A stretch of DNA of 64,000 bases from Pelagibius sp. CAU 1746 (GCF_039839785.1 NZ_JBDOQT010000002.1:770971-834970); one strand, 5' to 3'; shown: positions 42,398-50,509, counted from the first letter of the stretch. The notes: generated from the letters alone by a model not told the origin. Translations and numbers: made by a program.

Positions 42398-43491
42398 GCG
42401 CCGCCGACGAAGAGCAGCAGCAGGATCGGGAACCGGCGGCGCGCGTCGCCGCCGCGGACCTGGACCGCTTCGTCCGCGCGGTGCTGGCCGCCGCCGGGGC
42501 CGACGAGGTTTCCGCCGAGGCGACCGCCCGCGCCCTGGTCGGGGCCTCGCTGCGCGGCGTCGACAGCCACGGCGTGCGCCTGCTGCCGCACTACGCCAAG
42601 GTGGTGGAAGGCGGCCGCGTGAAGGGTCGCCCCGAAATGCGTTTCGAAAAGACCGCGGCGGCGGCCGGGCGGCTGGACGCCGGCCACGCCCTGGGCACCG
42701 CCGCCGGCTACCGCGCCATGGAAGAGGCCGTGAAGCTGGCCGAAGACGCGGGCCTCGGCGCTGTCAGCGTTTCCAACTCCTCCCACTTCGCCGCCGCCGG
42801 CTGCTACACCCTGGCCGCCGCGGAAGCCGGCTACATCGGGCTTTCCACCTGCAACGCCACCAGCGCCGTGCTGGCGCACAGCGGGCGCGCGGGTTTTCAC
42901 GGCACCAACCCCATCAGTTTCGCCGTGCCGGTGGCGGGCGAGCGCCCCTACCTCATCGATATGGCCAGCAGCTCGATCCCGGTGAACCGCATCCTCCAGT
43001 ACCGCGCCCTCGACAGGGAGCTGCCGGCGGAGGTGGTGGTGGACGACGGGGGCCGCATGACCCGGGATCCCCACGCGGCCAAGTCGCTGCTGCCGCTGGG
43101 CGGCAGCGGCTACGGCTACAAGGGCGCGGCCCTGGCCGGCATGGTCGAGATCCTCTCCGCCGGCCTGAGCGGCATGTGCCTCAGCCACCAGATGGCGGAG
43201 ATGTTCCAGCCGCCCTGGTCGGAGCCGCGCCGCCTCGGGCAGTTCTTCCTGGCCCTGAAGCCCTCGGCCTTCGTCGCCGAAGAGGTCTTCCAGGCGCAAC
43301 TGCGCGACTACCTCGACAGCCTGCGCGGCCAGGCGGCCCTGCCCGGCGAGCGGGTCATGGCCGCGGGTGACCGAGAGTGGGCGGTAGAGCGGCACCGCAG
43401 CACCGAGGGCATCCCGCTGGACGCACACAACTGGCGCCTCTTCGGCGAGGAGGCGGCGGCCCGGGGCATAGCGCCCCTCTCGGCGCTTTAG
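42394..43491 (+). CDS. Ldh/YlbC-family (COG2055) NAD(P)-dependent 2-hydroxyacid dehydrogenase
   Basis: 365-residue malate/lactate/sulfolactate dehydrogenase family protein. The active-site helix SLRGVDSHGVRLLPHYAKVV near 48-67 and the nucleotide-binding HGTNPISFAVP near 168 are typical. The family oxidises 2-hydroxyacids such as malate, ureidoglycolate and sulfolactate. Start is GTG 42394 within ATGTGA, overlapping the upstream stop by 4 bp, so it is tightly coupled to the dehydratase; a short charged N-terminal tail (SAADEEQQQDREPAAR) precedes the domain. Confidence 0.83.
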   Translation: MSAADEEQQQDREPAARVAAADLDRFVRAVLAAAGADEVSAEATARALVGASLRGVDSHGVRLLPHYAKVVEGGRVKGRPEMRFEKTAAAAGRLDAGHALGTAAGYRAMEEAVKLAEDAGLGAVSVSNSSHFAAAGCYTLAAAEAGYIGLSTCNATSAVLAHSGRAGFHGTNPISFAVPVAGERPYLIDMASSSIPVNRILQYRALDRELPAEVVVDDGGRMTRDPHAAKSLLPLGGSGYGYKGAALAGMVEILSAGLSGMCLSHQMAEMFQPPWSEPRRLGQFFLALKPSAFVAEEVFQAQLRDYLDSLRGQAALPGERVMAAGDREWAVERHRSTEGIPLDAHNWRLFGEEAAARGIAPLSAL

Positions 43492-43568
43492 GGGCGCGGG
43501 GTCGTCAGGCCCCCTCGCCTTGTGGCAAGCTGCGGTGAAAATGCATCGTCCCCGGAAAGGTAGAAGAC

Positions 43569-43829
43569 ATGGAGTTGAAGCAGAAAGCTCAAAAAGCGGT
43601 CAGGGGCATCGAGGAGGTCGCCGGCGCCACGTTCTCGCCCGGCCAGAGAGAAGCCATCGACAAGATCGTCGAAGAACTGGTGATCGAGGCCATGCGCGAG
43701 TGCGAGGCCACCTACGGCCATGCAGCGCGAAACTGCTGCAGCGAGGACCAGGACATGTCCCACAAGATCGGCCGGGAGATCGAGCAGGCGCGCGACGCGC
43801 TGATCGCCAACCTCAGCGCCCTGCGTTAG
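43569..43829 (+). CDS. Small helical protein (86 aa)
   Basis: 86-residue soluble, all-helical protein with alternating charges (MELKQKAQKAVRGIEEV..., AIDKIVEELVIEAMRECEA) and three Cys in the middle (RECEATYGHAARNCCSED). ATG 43569 has AGGTAGAAG upstream. No family recognised. It might be a small metal- or redox-binding protein by its Cys/His set, unproven. Convergent with DUF2061. Confidence 0.55.
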   Translation: MELKQKAQKAVRGIEEVAGATFSPGQREAIDKIVEELVIEAMRECEATYGHAARNCCSEDQDMSHKIGREIEQARDALIANLSALR

Positions 43830-43833
43830 AGCT

Positions 43834-44151
43834 TCACTCCGGGGGCTTGGCGTAGGCCCCCTGCGGCGGTCCCCAGGCCCCCGAAGACCGCCGGTTGGGC
43901 GCATGGCCCAGGCAGCCGGGGCCCAGGCAGCCGGGCCCCACAAGCGGTGCCGCCGCTTCTTGCGCCCGGGTGGCCGCGAAGCGCTGCCAGGCCCGCTCGT
44001 GGAAGAAGAAGACCACGGTATTCACCGCCGGCTCGATCAAAGCGACGCCGGTCGAGATCGCCACCGAGCCGGTCAGGGCGAAGGTGACGCCGAAGCCGAC
44101 GCTGAAATGCAGCACGGCGAAACTCAAAGTCTTCACCAGGTCCAGCCTCAT
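43834..44151 (-). CDS. DUF2061 membrane protein
   Basis: 105 residues with a DUF2061 domain: LVKTLSFAVLHFSVGFGVTF (residues 4-23), SVAISTGVALIEPAVNTVVFF (about 29-49). Two membrane helices and a basic HERAWQRF tail. The C-terminal third (GPGCLGPGCLGHAPNRR...) is low-complexity. ATG 44151 with GAGGAG eight bases upstream. Function unknown; family members are small inner-membrane proteins. The open frame from 44364 is not protein-like. Confidence 0.78.
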   Translation of the reverse strand: MRLDLVKTLSFAVLHFSVGFGVTFALTGSVAISTGVALIEPAVNTVVFFFHERAWQRFAATRAQEAAAPLVGPGCLGPGCLGHAPNRRSSGAWGPPQGAYAKPPE

Positions 44152-44281
44152 CTCACGGTCTCCTCGGACGGGTTCCATGAGCTGAATATATCTTGATTGA
44201 GATTGATTATCAACTAGAATAATTCTAATTCGCACTCTAGAACTGGATGCTGGGCCCGCACCCCCAGCGCCGACGACCAGG

Positions 44282-45481
44282 CTAATCCGCCCCCGCGTCC
44301 GGCAGCACGCGGATCGCCTCGGCGACCGCCAGGAAGAGGTGATAGAGGCTGCTGCCGGGAACACCCTCGCGAAGGAGATTGCCTTCGCGGTCGACCTGCT
44401 CGCGCCAGCGCGGACGGTCGAGCCCGGCGAAGGTGCGGAACAAACCGCCGAGCAGTTGGCGCGCGCCGTCGGCCGCGGCGTCGTCGCCGCTTCGTTCGTA
44501 GACGGCCAGGCAGGCCTTCACCGCCTCGGTCTGTGGCCACAGACGCTTGCTGCCGCCGTTCAGGATCCGCCCCTCGGGATCCAGTTCCTCGTAGGCCACG
44601 AAGGACGCGGGGCCGGCGCGGTCGATGCCCTTGTCCCAAGCCCAGTCGAAGAGCGGACGCATGGCCGCCGCGGCGCGGCCATCCTCCGCCAAAACGGCGT
44701 AGCGGTGCAGCAGCCAGACCCATTCGAAGTGATGACCCGGTTCGCGCAGCCGCCTGCCGTCCTGTGGAATTTCACGCCAGTCGCTGTCGAAGAATTCGAT
44801 GAGCTGGCCGGAGGCGGCATCAAAGAAGTGCCGCTCGAAGAGTCCGAAGATGCGCTGCGCCTGTGCCAGCCAGGGCTGCGCGCCGCTGGCTTCGTAGAGC
44901 GCCAGGAAGGCCTCCAGCAGATGCATATGCGGGTTCTGGCGCCGCGGCAGCGGCAGCGCTTCGCCCGGCGTCACTTCCCACTCCGCATAGCCGTCGGAAG
45001 CGCCGTCGCGAGTGAGACCCAGATGCGCGTCGAGGAACTCCATGGTCTCCTCGGCGCGCCTCAGCACCCGCCTCTCGCCGCCGGCGCGATAGAGCCAGGC
45101 CATGGCCAGCAGAATGAAAGCATGGTCATAGCTGTCCTTGCCGCGGTCGAGCGGCGGCCCGCTGCGGCGCAGGCGCCGGAACCAGCCCCCTTCTTCGCGG
45201 TCCCAGGCATGGGCCTCCAGGAAATCGAAGGCCTGCTGCGCGCGCGCCAGGCCGGTATCGCTGTAGCCGGCATGGGCGGCATGGGAGAAGACATAGATCT
45301 GCCGCGCCTGCACCCTTAGGCGCGTGTAATCTTCCGTGGACGGCCTGCCGTCGGGCCCGAGCTTTTCCACGAAGGCCCCGTTCTCCCGGTCGAATCCGGT
45401 GTCGGACCAGAACGGCAGCAGCACCTGTGTCAGCCAGGGACGCAAACGTTCCACGGGAAAGGCTTCGGCAATTTGTGACAT
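44282..45481 (-). CDS. AGE-family (N-acylglucosamine 2-epimerase / mannose isomerase) protein
   Basis: 399-residue (alpha/alpha)6-barrel isomerase family protein. Characteristic are FWSDTGFDRENGAFVEKLG near 20, RQIYVFSHAAHAGYSD near 52, the GWLFR-like EGGWFRRLRRSG near 93, and PHMHLLEAFLALYEASG near 182 with conserved His pairs. Family members interconvert sugars such as mannose/fructose or GlcNAc/ManNAc. ATG 45481 is used because the earlier residues are not family-like; an upstream ATG 45532 is possible. Divergent from crp across 320 bp. Confidence 0.78.
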   Translation of the reverse strand: MSQIAEAFPVERLRPWLTQVLLPFWSDTGFDRENGAFVEKLGPDGRPSTEDYTRLRVQARQIYVFSHAAHAGYSDTGLARAQQAFDFLEAHAWDREEGGWFRRLRRSGPPLDRGKDSYDHAFILLAMAWLYRAGGERRVLRRAEETMEFLDAHLGLTRDGASDGYAEWEVTPGEALPLPRRQNPHMHLLEAFLALYEASGAQPWLAQAQRIFGLFERHFFDAASGQLIEFFDSDWREIPQDGRRLREPGHHFEWVWLLHRYAVLAEDGRAAAAMRPLFDWAWDKGIDRAGPASFVAYEELDPEGRILNGGSKRLWPQTEAVKACLAVYERSGDDAAADGARQLLGGLFRTFAGLDRPRWREQVDREGNLLREGVPGSSLYHLFLAVAEAIRVLPDAGAD

Positions 45482-45801
45482 TTTTTGGCGGAGCGGGTTC
45501 CGGCTGCGAAGAAAGCGGCTTGGCGCCTCCATACTGCGATGCTCTTCGCAACGCAAGCCGCCAGCACCGCGAGTGCCGCCGGAAACCCGCAACGAACGGT
45601 CAGTTGCATCCGCGAGGTCGACAGGTACTATTGCGCAGGCGCCGGGGGTTTTCTCCGCTGCCCCGGCGGTGAAAACAGGGTATAGGTGAAAGGACGGACC
45701 CTCGGTTGCGATGAGGAGTTCTCTGGCTTTGTGCCACGGTTCAACGGCTGCACGCCCTGCGTTCCGCTTGCGGGGCCGCGCGCCAAGCCGAAGCGGCGTG
45801 A
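45482..45801. other. Gene-free 320-bp divergent region with a strong hairpin at 45648-45676
   Basis: Between the AGE-family epimerase and crp, no gene is visible. GTTTTCTCCGC (45648-45658) and GCGGTGAAAAC (45666-45676) pair with a single T-T mismatch and a 7-base loop; an overlapping GCCGGGG (45641-45647)/CCCCGGC (45661-45667) is an alternative stem. The rest is promoter territory with no confident -35/-10. Confidence 0.45.
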
Positions 45802-45810
45802 GTGGAAATC

Positions 45811-46527
45811 ATGACGGCCAACCAAAAGCTATCGGGCGGCACCGGCTACGCTCTTGAATGCATCGAGATCTTCCGCGATCTCGACCCGCGCGAGATCGAG
45901 CGTCTGACGCAGCGCGTGAACTGGCGCAACTACAAGGCCAGCCAGCAGATCATCGGCCACCAGGAAGCCTCGACGGACGTCTACTTCATGGTCTCCGGGA
46001 CCGTGCGGGTGATCCTCTTCTCCAGCGCCGGCAAGGAAGTGGCCTTCCGGGACATCCACGCCGGCGAGTGCTTCGGCGAGTTCGCGGCCATCGACGGCGC
46101 GCCGCGCTCGGCCAACGTCATCGCGCTGAGCGACGTCATGATCGGCTCGGTCTCGGCGGAGACCTTCCGCGCGATCCTGCAGGAGTTCCCGGCGGTCTCC
46201 ATGGCCATGCTGACCAACCTGATCGGCACGGTCCGCTCGCTGAGCGAGCGCATCTTCGAATTCTCGACCCTGGCGGTGAGGAACCGGATTCATTCCGAAC
46301 TGCTGCGCCTGGCCCGCGAGAGCGAACGCGACGGCAACACCGCGCGCATCTCTCCGGCGCCGACCCATGCCGATATCGCCAGCCGTATCTCGACGCACCG
46401 CGAGGCGGTCACCCGGGAGCTGAACGGCCTGACCAAGAGCGGACTGGTCAGCCGCGACGGCCGCACGCTGATCATCAGCGACATGAAAGAGCTGGAACGC
46501 CTGGTCCACGACGTGACCGGCGACTGA
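45811..46527 (+). CDS. Crp/Fnr-family transcriptional regulator, CRP-like
   Basis: 238 residues: N-terminal cNMP-binding domain (about 15-130) with GECFGEFAAIDGAPRSANV near 70-88, where the GE and RSA contacts of cAMP receptor protein are kept, a dimer helix (about 130-160) and a winged helix (about 165-230). The recognition helix has REAVTR, preserving the RExxxR residues of E. coli CRP, so TGTGA-type half sites are expected. Fnr-type Cys for Fe-S are missing. ATG 45811 chosen; GTG 45802 is possible. A CRP-like palindrome lies 158 bp past its stop. Confidence 0.85.
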   Translation: MTANQKLSGGTGYALECIEIFRDLDPREIERLTQRVNWRNYKASQQIIGHQEASTDVYFMVSGTVRVILFSSAGKEVAFRDIHAGECFGEFAAIDGAPRSANVIALSDVMIGSVSAETFRAILQEFPAVSMAMLTNLIGTVRSLSERIFEFSTLAVRNRIHSELLRLARESERDGNTARISPAPTHADIASRISTHREAVTRELNGLTKSGLVSRDGRTLIISDMKELERLVHDVTGD

Positions 46528-46565
46528 GCCGCCCCCCTGCCCTCAGCGACAGCCGTAAAAGAGGA

Positions 46566-46660
46566 AAGCCCCGTCCGATGGGCGGCGGACGGGGCTTGGG
46601 CTCACCTAGAAGGTCCGTCATCGCGGTTCGAGGGAGGACCTCCACGATGACGCGCCCAAG
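46566..46660 (+). ncRNA. Candidate structured RNA / terminator after crp-like gene
   Basis: Hairpin I: AAGCCCCGTCCG (46566-46577)/CGGACGGGGCTT (46586-46597), 12 perfect pairs with an 8-base loop. Hairpin II: CTTGGGC (46595-46601)/GCCCAAG (46654-46660) closing over CGTCATCG (46616-46623)/CGATGACG (46645-46652). The two share the bases CTT, so they partly exclude each other. No T-run follows hairpin I, so a simple terminator does not explain all of it. It could be the crp 3' end, an sRNA or a leader. Family not recognised. Confidence 0.4.
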
Positions 46661-46684
46661 ATAGCCGCCGGCGCGCCGCCGCTC

Positions 46685-46700
46685 TGTGGGTTTTGTCACA
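46685..46700. promoter_or_regulatory. CRP-type palindrome
   Basis: TGTGG-N6-TCACA differs from the CRP consensus TGTGA-N6-TCACA at one base, and C46684/G46701 extend the symmetry. It lies 158 bp after the crp-like stop and 212 bp before the LuxR start. The regulator next door retains the recognition-helix residues expected for this type of site. Confidence 0.5.
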
Positions 46701-46911
46701 GGCCGGCGCAACAACAAGGCGGGGCAAGCGAGAATCTCCGCGCAAACGGCGCCGCCGGGTCGGCCGCCTACCTCCTCGGTGGTACTATGCCTGTGCCAGG
46801 GAACGCGGAAGTGCAGCATGCTAGGCTTCTTCCAGCCAGGGTGCCGAAGGGGCCGCCAGCGGCCCGGACGCCCTGCCTTTAGATGTCATCCAAGGTTGGA
46901 GGTCAGTCCAG

Positions 46912-47652
46912 ATGAGCGATCCGCAAGCCCGAGATTCCGGAGAAGACAGCGCGCAACGGCTACGCCGCTGCGCCGTGGTGGCGGCCGGCATAGAACCCGG
47001 CCCGCTCCTGGAGGCCTTGCGCAGCGTGCCCAACACCCGGATCGGCGACATCTGCATCATCCCCTCCAACGGCCGGGGGGAACCGGAGGCCGACTACCTG
47101 ATCCTGGCCGCCAACGACGCCAGCCGCTTTCACAGCCTGGAGGACCAGATCGCACGCTGGTCGGGCCGCAGCACGCGGGTTCTTCTGGCGGTGCCTGAAT
47201 CGAAGTGCGCCATGCTGGGCGACCTGCCAGAGCGCGCCGACGGCCTGATCCTTCTGGACCGCGGCCTCAACTACCTGGAAGAAAGCCTGAAGCTGGCCGA
47301 GGACGGCTATTCCGTCATGCCCGCCGCCAGGGCCGGCAGCAGCGACGACGGCATCTGCAGGGAAATGCTGGGGCGCCTGAGCGATGGCGAGAAGGCCATC
47401 CTCGCCCTGCTGGCCGAGGGCGACAGCAACCGTAACATCGCCGAATCCCTGGGCGAGAGCGAGGCGCGGGTGAAATCCATGGTCCGCGCCATTCTGATCA
47501 AACTGGATTGCCGCAACCGGACCGAAGCGGCGGTGCTGGCCGCCACCGTCCTGCTGCCCCTGCTGGATTCTCTGGATCAGGACGATGCTGATGTCCAGGC
47601 CGGCGCGGCCAAGGGCAACGGCAAGGATCACGACGACGGCGTTTGGAACTAG
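46912..47652 (+). CDS. LuxR-type HTH regulator with degenerate N-terminal receiver
   Basis: 246 residues. The C-terminal HTH_LuxR (about 154-210; LSDGEKAILALLAEGDSNRNIAESL, RVKSMVRAILIKLDCRNRTEA) is clear. The first ~125 residues have the length and alternation of a receiver domain but no acidic pocket or phosphoacceptor Asp that I can place (CAVVAAGIEPGPLL at the start). Highly charged tail GNGKDHDDGVWN. ATG 46912 after AGGTTGGAGGTC. It converges with another LuxR-type gene at 47761. Confidence 0.75.
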   Translation: MSDPQARDSGEDSAQRLRRCAVVAAGIEPGPLLEALRSVPNTRIGDICIIPSNGRGEPEADYLILAANDASRFHSLEDQIARWSGRSTRVLLAVPESKCAMLGDLPERADGLILLDRGLNYLEESLKLAEDGYSVMPAARAGSSDDGICREMLGRLSDGEKAILALLAEGDSNRNIAESLGESEARVKSMVRAILIKLDCRNRTEAAVLAATVLLPLLDSLDQDDADVQAGAAKGNGKDHDDGVWN

Positions 47653-47760
47653 ACACCGGGAACCACGGCCCGCAGCCGTGCCCCGGACAGCGGCGCGCCG
47701 GACCCGAAGCGGACAGCGCGCCCTCTGGAGGGCGGGAGACGATGGATGGGCTAGGTTCGC

Positions 47761-48483
47761 CTAGCCCATCATCTGCGACATCACCACTTCCTTGGCGGCC
47801 GGCGCGGCGACCGCGGCCCGGTCCGTCTTGCCGAAAGGCAGGCCGGGAGCCAAGCCGTGATTCAGCGCCCAGATCGCCGCCTGGGTGCGGTTGCCGGCCT
47901 TGATCTTGCGCAGCAGGCTCTTCATGTGAACCTTCACCGTGGCCTCGGTGATATCGAGGCGGTTGGCGATCACCTTGTTGGCGTCGCCGTTCACCAGGCA
48001 GCGCAGGATCTCCAGCTCGCGATCGGACAGGCCGTAGCTCTCGACGCCCTTGCCGCCCACCGGCTGCAGGCCTGCGGCGCCGTTGATCAGCGCTGCGGCC
48101 AAGTCGGTCGGCATGACCTTCTGGCCCAGCAGGGCCAGCTTCAGGGAGTGGATCAGCGCCTCCAACGAAATGTCTTTCAGCAGGAAAGCCGCGGCCCCGG
48201 CATTGAGGCAGCTCGCCAGGGTGCGCGGGTCCCGCTCGTCGGTCAGCACGACCACAGGCGTTTCGGGCAGGTCTTCGCGCAACTGGTGCAGGTCCTCGAC
48301 GACGCCGGAGAGATCGTCCCGCAGCTCGATCAGGACGAGACCCGCCGGCGCATCGGTTTCCTCGATCGCACCGACGCACAGCGCCTCGCCGCAGACGTTG
48401 AAGGAACTGCCGCGCAGCAGGCTTTTCAGCCCTTCCAGGAACAGCCGGTTTCGGCCGATCAGCAGTGTGTTTACCTCAGACAT
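47761..48483 (-). CDS. NarL/LuxR-family regulator with pseudo-receiver domain
   Basis: 240 residues: N-terminal receiver-like domain (1-120) and HTH_LuxR (about 148-210; LSDRELEILRCLVNGDANKVIANRL). The acidic pocket is replaced by Gly10-Arg11 (LLIGRNRLF) and the phosphoacceptor position is Glu53 (VLIELRDD) instead of Asp; Lys in FLLKDIS is kept. A Glu mimics phospho-Asp in some regulators, so it may be constitutively active or ligand-gated. ATG 48483, with a 359-bp gene-free gap upstream. Confidence 0.82.
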   Translation of the reverse strand: MSEVNTLLIGRNRLFLEGLKSLLRGSSFNVCGEALCVGAIEETDAPAGLVLIELRDDLSGVVEDLHQLREDLPETPVVVLTDERDPRTLASCLNAGAAAFLLKDISLEALIHSLKLALLGQKVMPTDLAAALINGAAGLQPVGGKGVESYGLSDRELEILRCLVNGDANKVIANRLDITEATVKVHMKSLLRKIKAGNRTQAAIWALNHGLAPGLPFGKTDRAAVAAPAAKEVVMSQMMG

Positions 48484-48842
48484 GATGCTTGCTCTCCCTT
48501 CCCCTTTTGCATTCCACCAACCCCGTGGTGTCAGCTTCCGACAGGCGGGATCTCGGGCAATCGCCCAGGGGGCGAAGGAATCCGCGTGTCGCTGATGGGA
48601 GAAAGTTACTCTGGCGCCGGGCGAGGGTCTGTGCGGATTACCACATAAGAGAGCGCTTCATCTTTTCGCATGCCGACCAAGGGTTTAGCTCGGTTTTCTT
48701 GGCAAAAAGGCGGCGATTTACCCGCAAAAGCCCTCGGAAAAAGGCGCCTGGCGCCCGATTTCCCGCGGCCTCCAGGCCCCAGTCCCACATCCGGCCATGC
48801 GCCGAAACCGCAGAGAGCCGGCCACCATGGCCGGCAAGGGTC
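48484..48842. other. Gene-free 359-bp gap between NicO stop and LuxR start, with a candidate terminator
   Basis: The gap holds the promoter of the 47761 gene and the end of the NicO operon. On the minus strand GGCGCCAGGCGCC (48743-48755) is followed directly by TTTTT (48738-48742), a candidate intrinsic terminator 87 bp past the NicO stop; the stem is short. No gene or other structured element was recognised. Confidence 0.4.
48738..48755 (-). terminator. Candidate intrinsic terminator after the NicO operon
   Basis: Minus-strand GGCGCCAGGCGCC folds as GGCG-CCAGG-CGCC, four GC pairs, and is followed by five T. Located 87 bp beyond the NicO stop codon. The weak stem keeps the confidence low. 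Confidence 0.4.
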
Positions 48843-49841
48843 TCACAGGGGACCGGCGGGGGCCAGCGAGGCCCAAAAGAGAAGCCCGCCGAGCAGCAGC
48901 AGCAGCCCCGCTCCCAAGAGGGCCAAGCCCCGGTAGATCGCCTCGACCCGGCGGCTGTCGCCGCCCACGACGGCCAGGGCGAGGCGCTTGGAGAACAGCG
49001 TCAGGACCGCCAGCAGGGAAACCGTCACGGCGGTTCCCAGCGACATGGCGAAGGTCGCCGCCACGCCCGCCAGCAGGACTCCATGGGCCAGGGCGAACAG
49101 CAGCACCAGCACGGCGCCGCTGCACGGCCGGATGCCGACGGCGAGCACCAGCCCCGCCGCCTCCGAAACGCGATTGCGCCGTGCCCCCGCCGTCGCCGCC
49201 GGAGCGCTCAGCAGGGCCGGGTCGGGCACATGGCCGTGCCCGCAGGCCGCGTCAGCAGTGTCGCCGTGATGGTGATGGTGATGGCGATGCCCCCCGCGTA
49301 GCTGCGACCAAAGCATCCAGGCGCCGATCAGGGCGACCAGCGCATAGCTGGCCGATTCCAGGTAGCTCACGGAGCGCGTGACCTGTACCCCGGCCAGACC
49401 GAGCAGCGCTGCCAACAGCCCCACCAGCAGCACCGCGGAGAGCCCCTGCACCAAGGAGGCGAGGAAAGCCAGCAGCACGCCGCGGCGCACGGCGCTCTCG
49501 TTGGCCAGCAGGTAGGCCGAGATCACCGCTTTGCCGTGCCCCGGCCCGACGGCATGAAACACCCCGTAGAGCAGGGAGACGAGAATCAGAGCGCCGGCCG
49601 CCGCGCTCCCTTGCTGTTTGAACGCGCGCACGGCGACCGCCAGGCGGCGGTGCAGGTCGCGCTGCGTGTCGCGGACGGCCCCGACGACACGCGGCCACAG
49701 GCCGGCGGCGGCCGCCGCCGGGGCGGCGGCGCCGGGAGGCGGAACCAAAGGCGTCTGCGCTCCTGCGGCGGCGGCCAGGCCCAGCCCGCCTCCAAGGCAC
49801 AAGGCCAGCAAGAAGGTCCTCAGCACCGCCGGAACCTTCAC
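48843..49841 (-). CDS. NicO/RcnA-family nickel/cobalt transporter
   Basis: 332-residue inner-membrane protein with a signal-like N-terminus and six or so helices. NicO signatures include FHAVGPGHGKAVISAYLLA near residue 92, AVGIRPCSGAVLVLLFAL near 238, and a long His-rich cytosolic or periplasmic loop with HRHHHHHHGDT and CGHGHVPD. RcnA-like proteins export Ni or Co; other members import. GTG 49841 overlaps the upstream DUF1007 stop by 4 bp (GTGA), fixing the start. Open frame farther upstream is antisense to DUF1007. Confidence 0.86.
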   Translation of the reverse strand: MKVPAVLRTFLLALCLGGGLGLAAAAGAQTPLVPPPGAAAPAAAAAGLWPRVVGAVRDTQRDLHRRLAVAVRAFKQQGSAAAGALILVSLLYGVFHAVGPGHGKAVISAYLLANESAVRRGVLLAFLASLVQGLSAVLLVGLLAALLGLAGVQVTRSVSYLESASYALVALIGAWMLWSQLRGGHRHHHHHHGDTADAACGHGHVPDPALLSAPAATAGARRNRVSEAAGLVLAVGIRPCSGAVLVLLFALAHGVLLAGVAATFAMSLGTAVTVSLLAVLTLFSKRLALAVVGGDSRRVEAIYRGLALLGAGLLLLLGGLLFWASLAPAGPL

Positions 49842-50509
49842 TGAATCGCCTCGGGCTCTTGGCAGGCGATAACGAATTCCGTGGCGTAGAGCGCTCCCAG
49901 CCCCTGATTGGCGTCGGGATCGAGGAAGTCCGCTTCGAACAGGGTGAGCGTCTCGCCGCTTTCGCCGGCGACTTCCACCACGTGACACAACGGCGGCGGA
50001 TCTCCGGCAAAGGACACCGGATCCTTCAAGGGCGGCTCGATGGCGATGTAGAAAGTGGGGTCGTAGCTCTTGAAGCTGACCTTGGCGAGACGAGGGTCGA
50101 TGGGGTCCTTCAGCGGAAGAACGAAATCGAGAGCGAGAATGCCGTCCTCGAAGGTCGACACATAGTCCGTCACTTCGCCATAGGTGGCCTCGGCGCCGTC
50201 GACGGTCACCTGCGTGAAATAGCGGTATTCCTTCAGGTTGGTGATATTCAGATCGGCCAAAGGCCGCAGTTCTTCGGCCTCCAGAGTCCCGTCGCCGTTC
50301 TTGTCCAGCCCCTCGATGGCGAAGAGGCTGTAGAACTCGTCGAAGCGCCAGGAAATCCGCAGTGCCGAGACCCGCTGTGCCCCGTCGAAGAGAACCTTGC
50401 TGCGCGCATCGATCCAAACGTGGGGATGCGCCACCGCCGCGCCCCCGGAGAGGGCGCCGATCAGGGCTGCCAGCACGGCGCCCGCCGTCCAAGAGATCCG
50501 CTTCGTCAT
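49838..50509 (-). CDS. DUF1007 periplasmic protein partnered with NicO
   Basis: 223-residue exported protein: signal peptide (WTAGAVLAALIGALSGGAAVA), then the DUF1007 hallmark HPHVWIDARSKVLFD and an EF-hand-like loop DKNGDGTLEAEEL near residue 70. DUF1007 genes are widely paired with NicO transporters, so a periplasmic metal-handling role is inferred. ATG 50509 is chosen; ATG 50521 adds four residues. Coupled to NicO. Confidence 0.85.
   Translation of the reverse strand: MTKRISWTAGAVLAALIGALSGGAAVAHPHVWIDARSKVLFDGAQRVSALRISWRFDEFYSLFAIEGLDKNGDGTLEAEELRPLADLNITNLKEYRYFTQVTVDGAEATYGEVTDYVSTFEDGILALDFVLPLKDPIDPRLAKVSFKSYDPTFYIAIEPPLKDPVSFAGDPPPLCHVVEVAGESGETLTLFEADFLDPDANQGLGALYATEFVIACQEPEAIQ

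Noticed and set aside
46605-46660. GGTTCGA inside 46625-46631 looks like a tRNA T-loop.
   Set aside because: No acceptor, D or anticodon stem of the right length surrounds it; the bases are in the longer hairpin instead.
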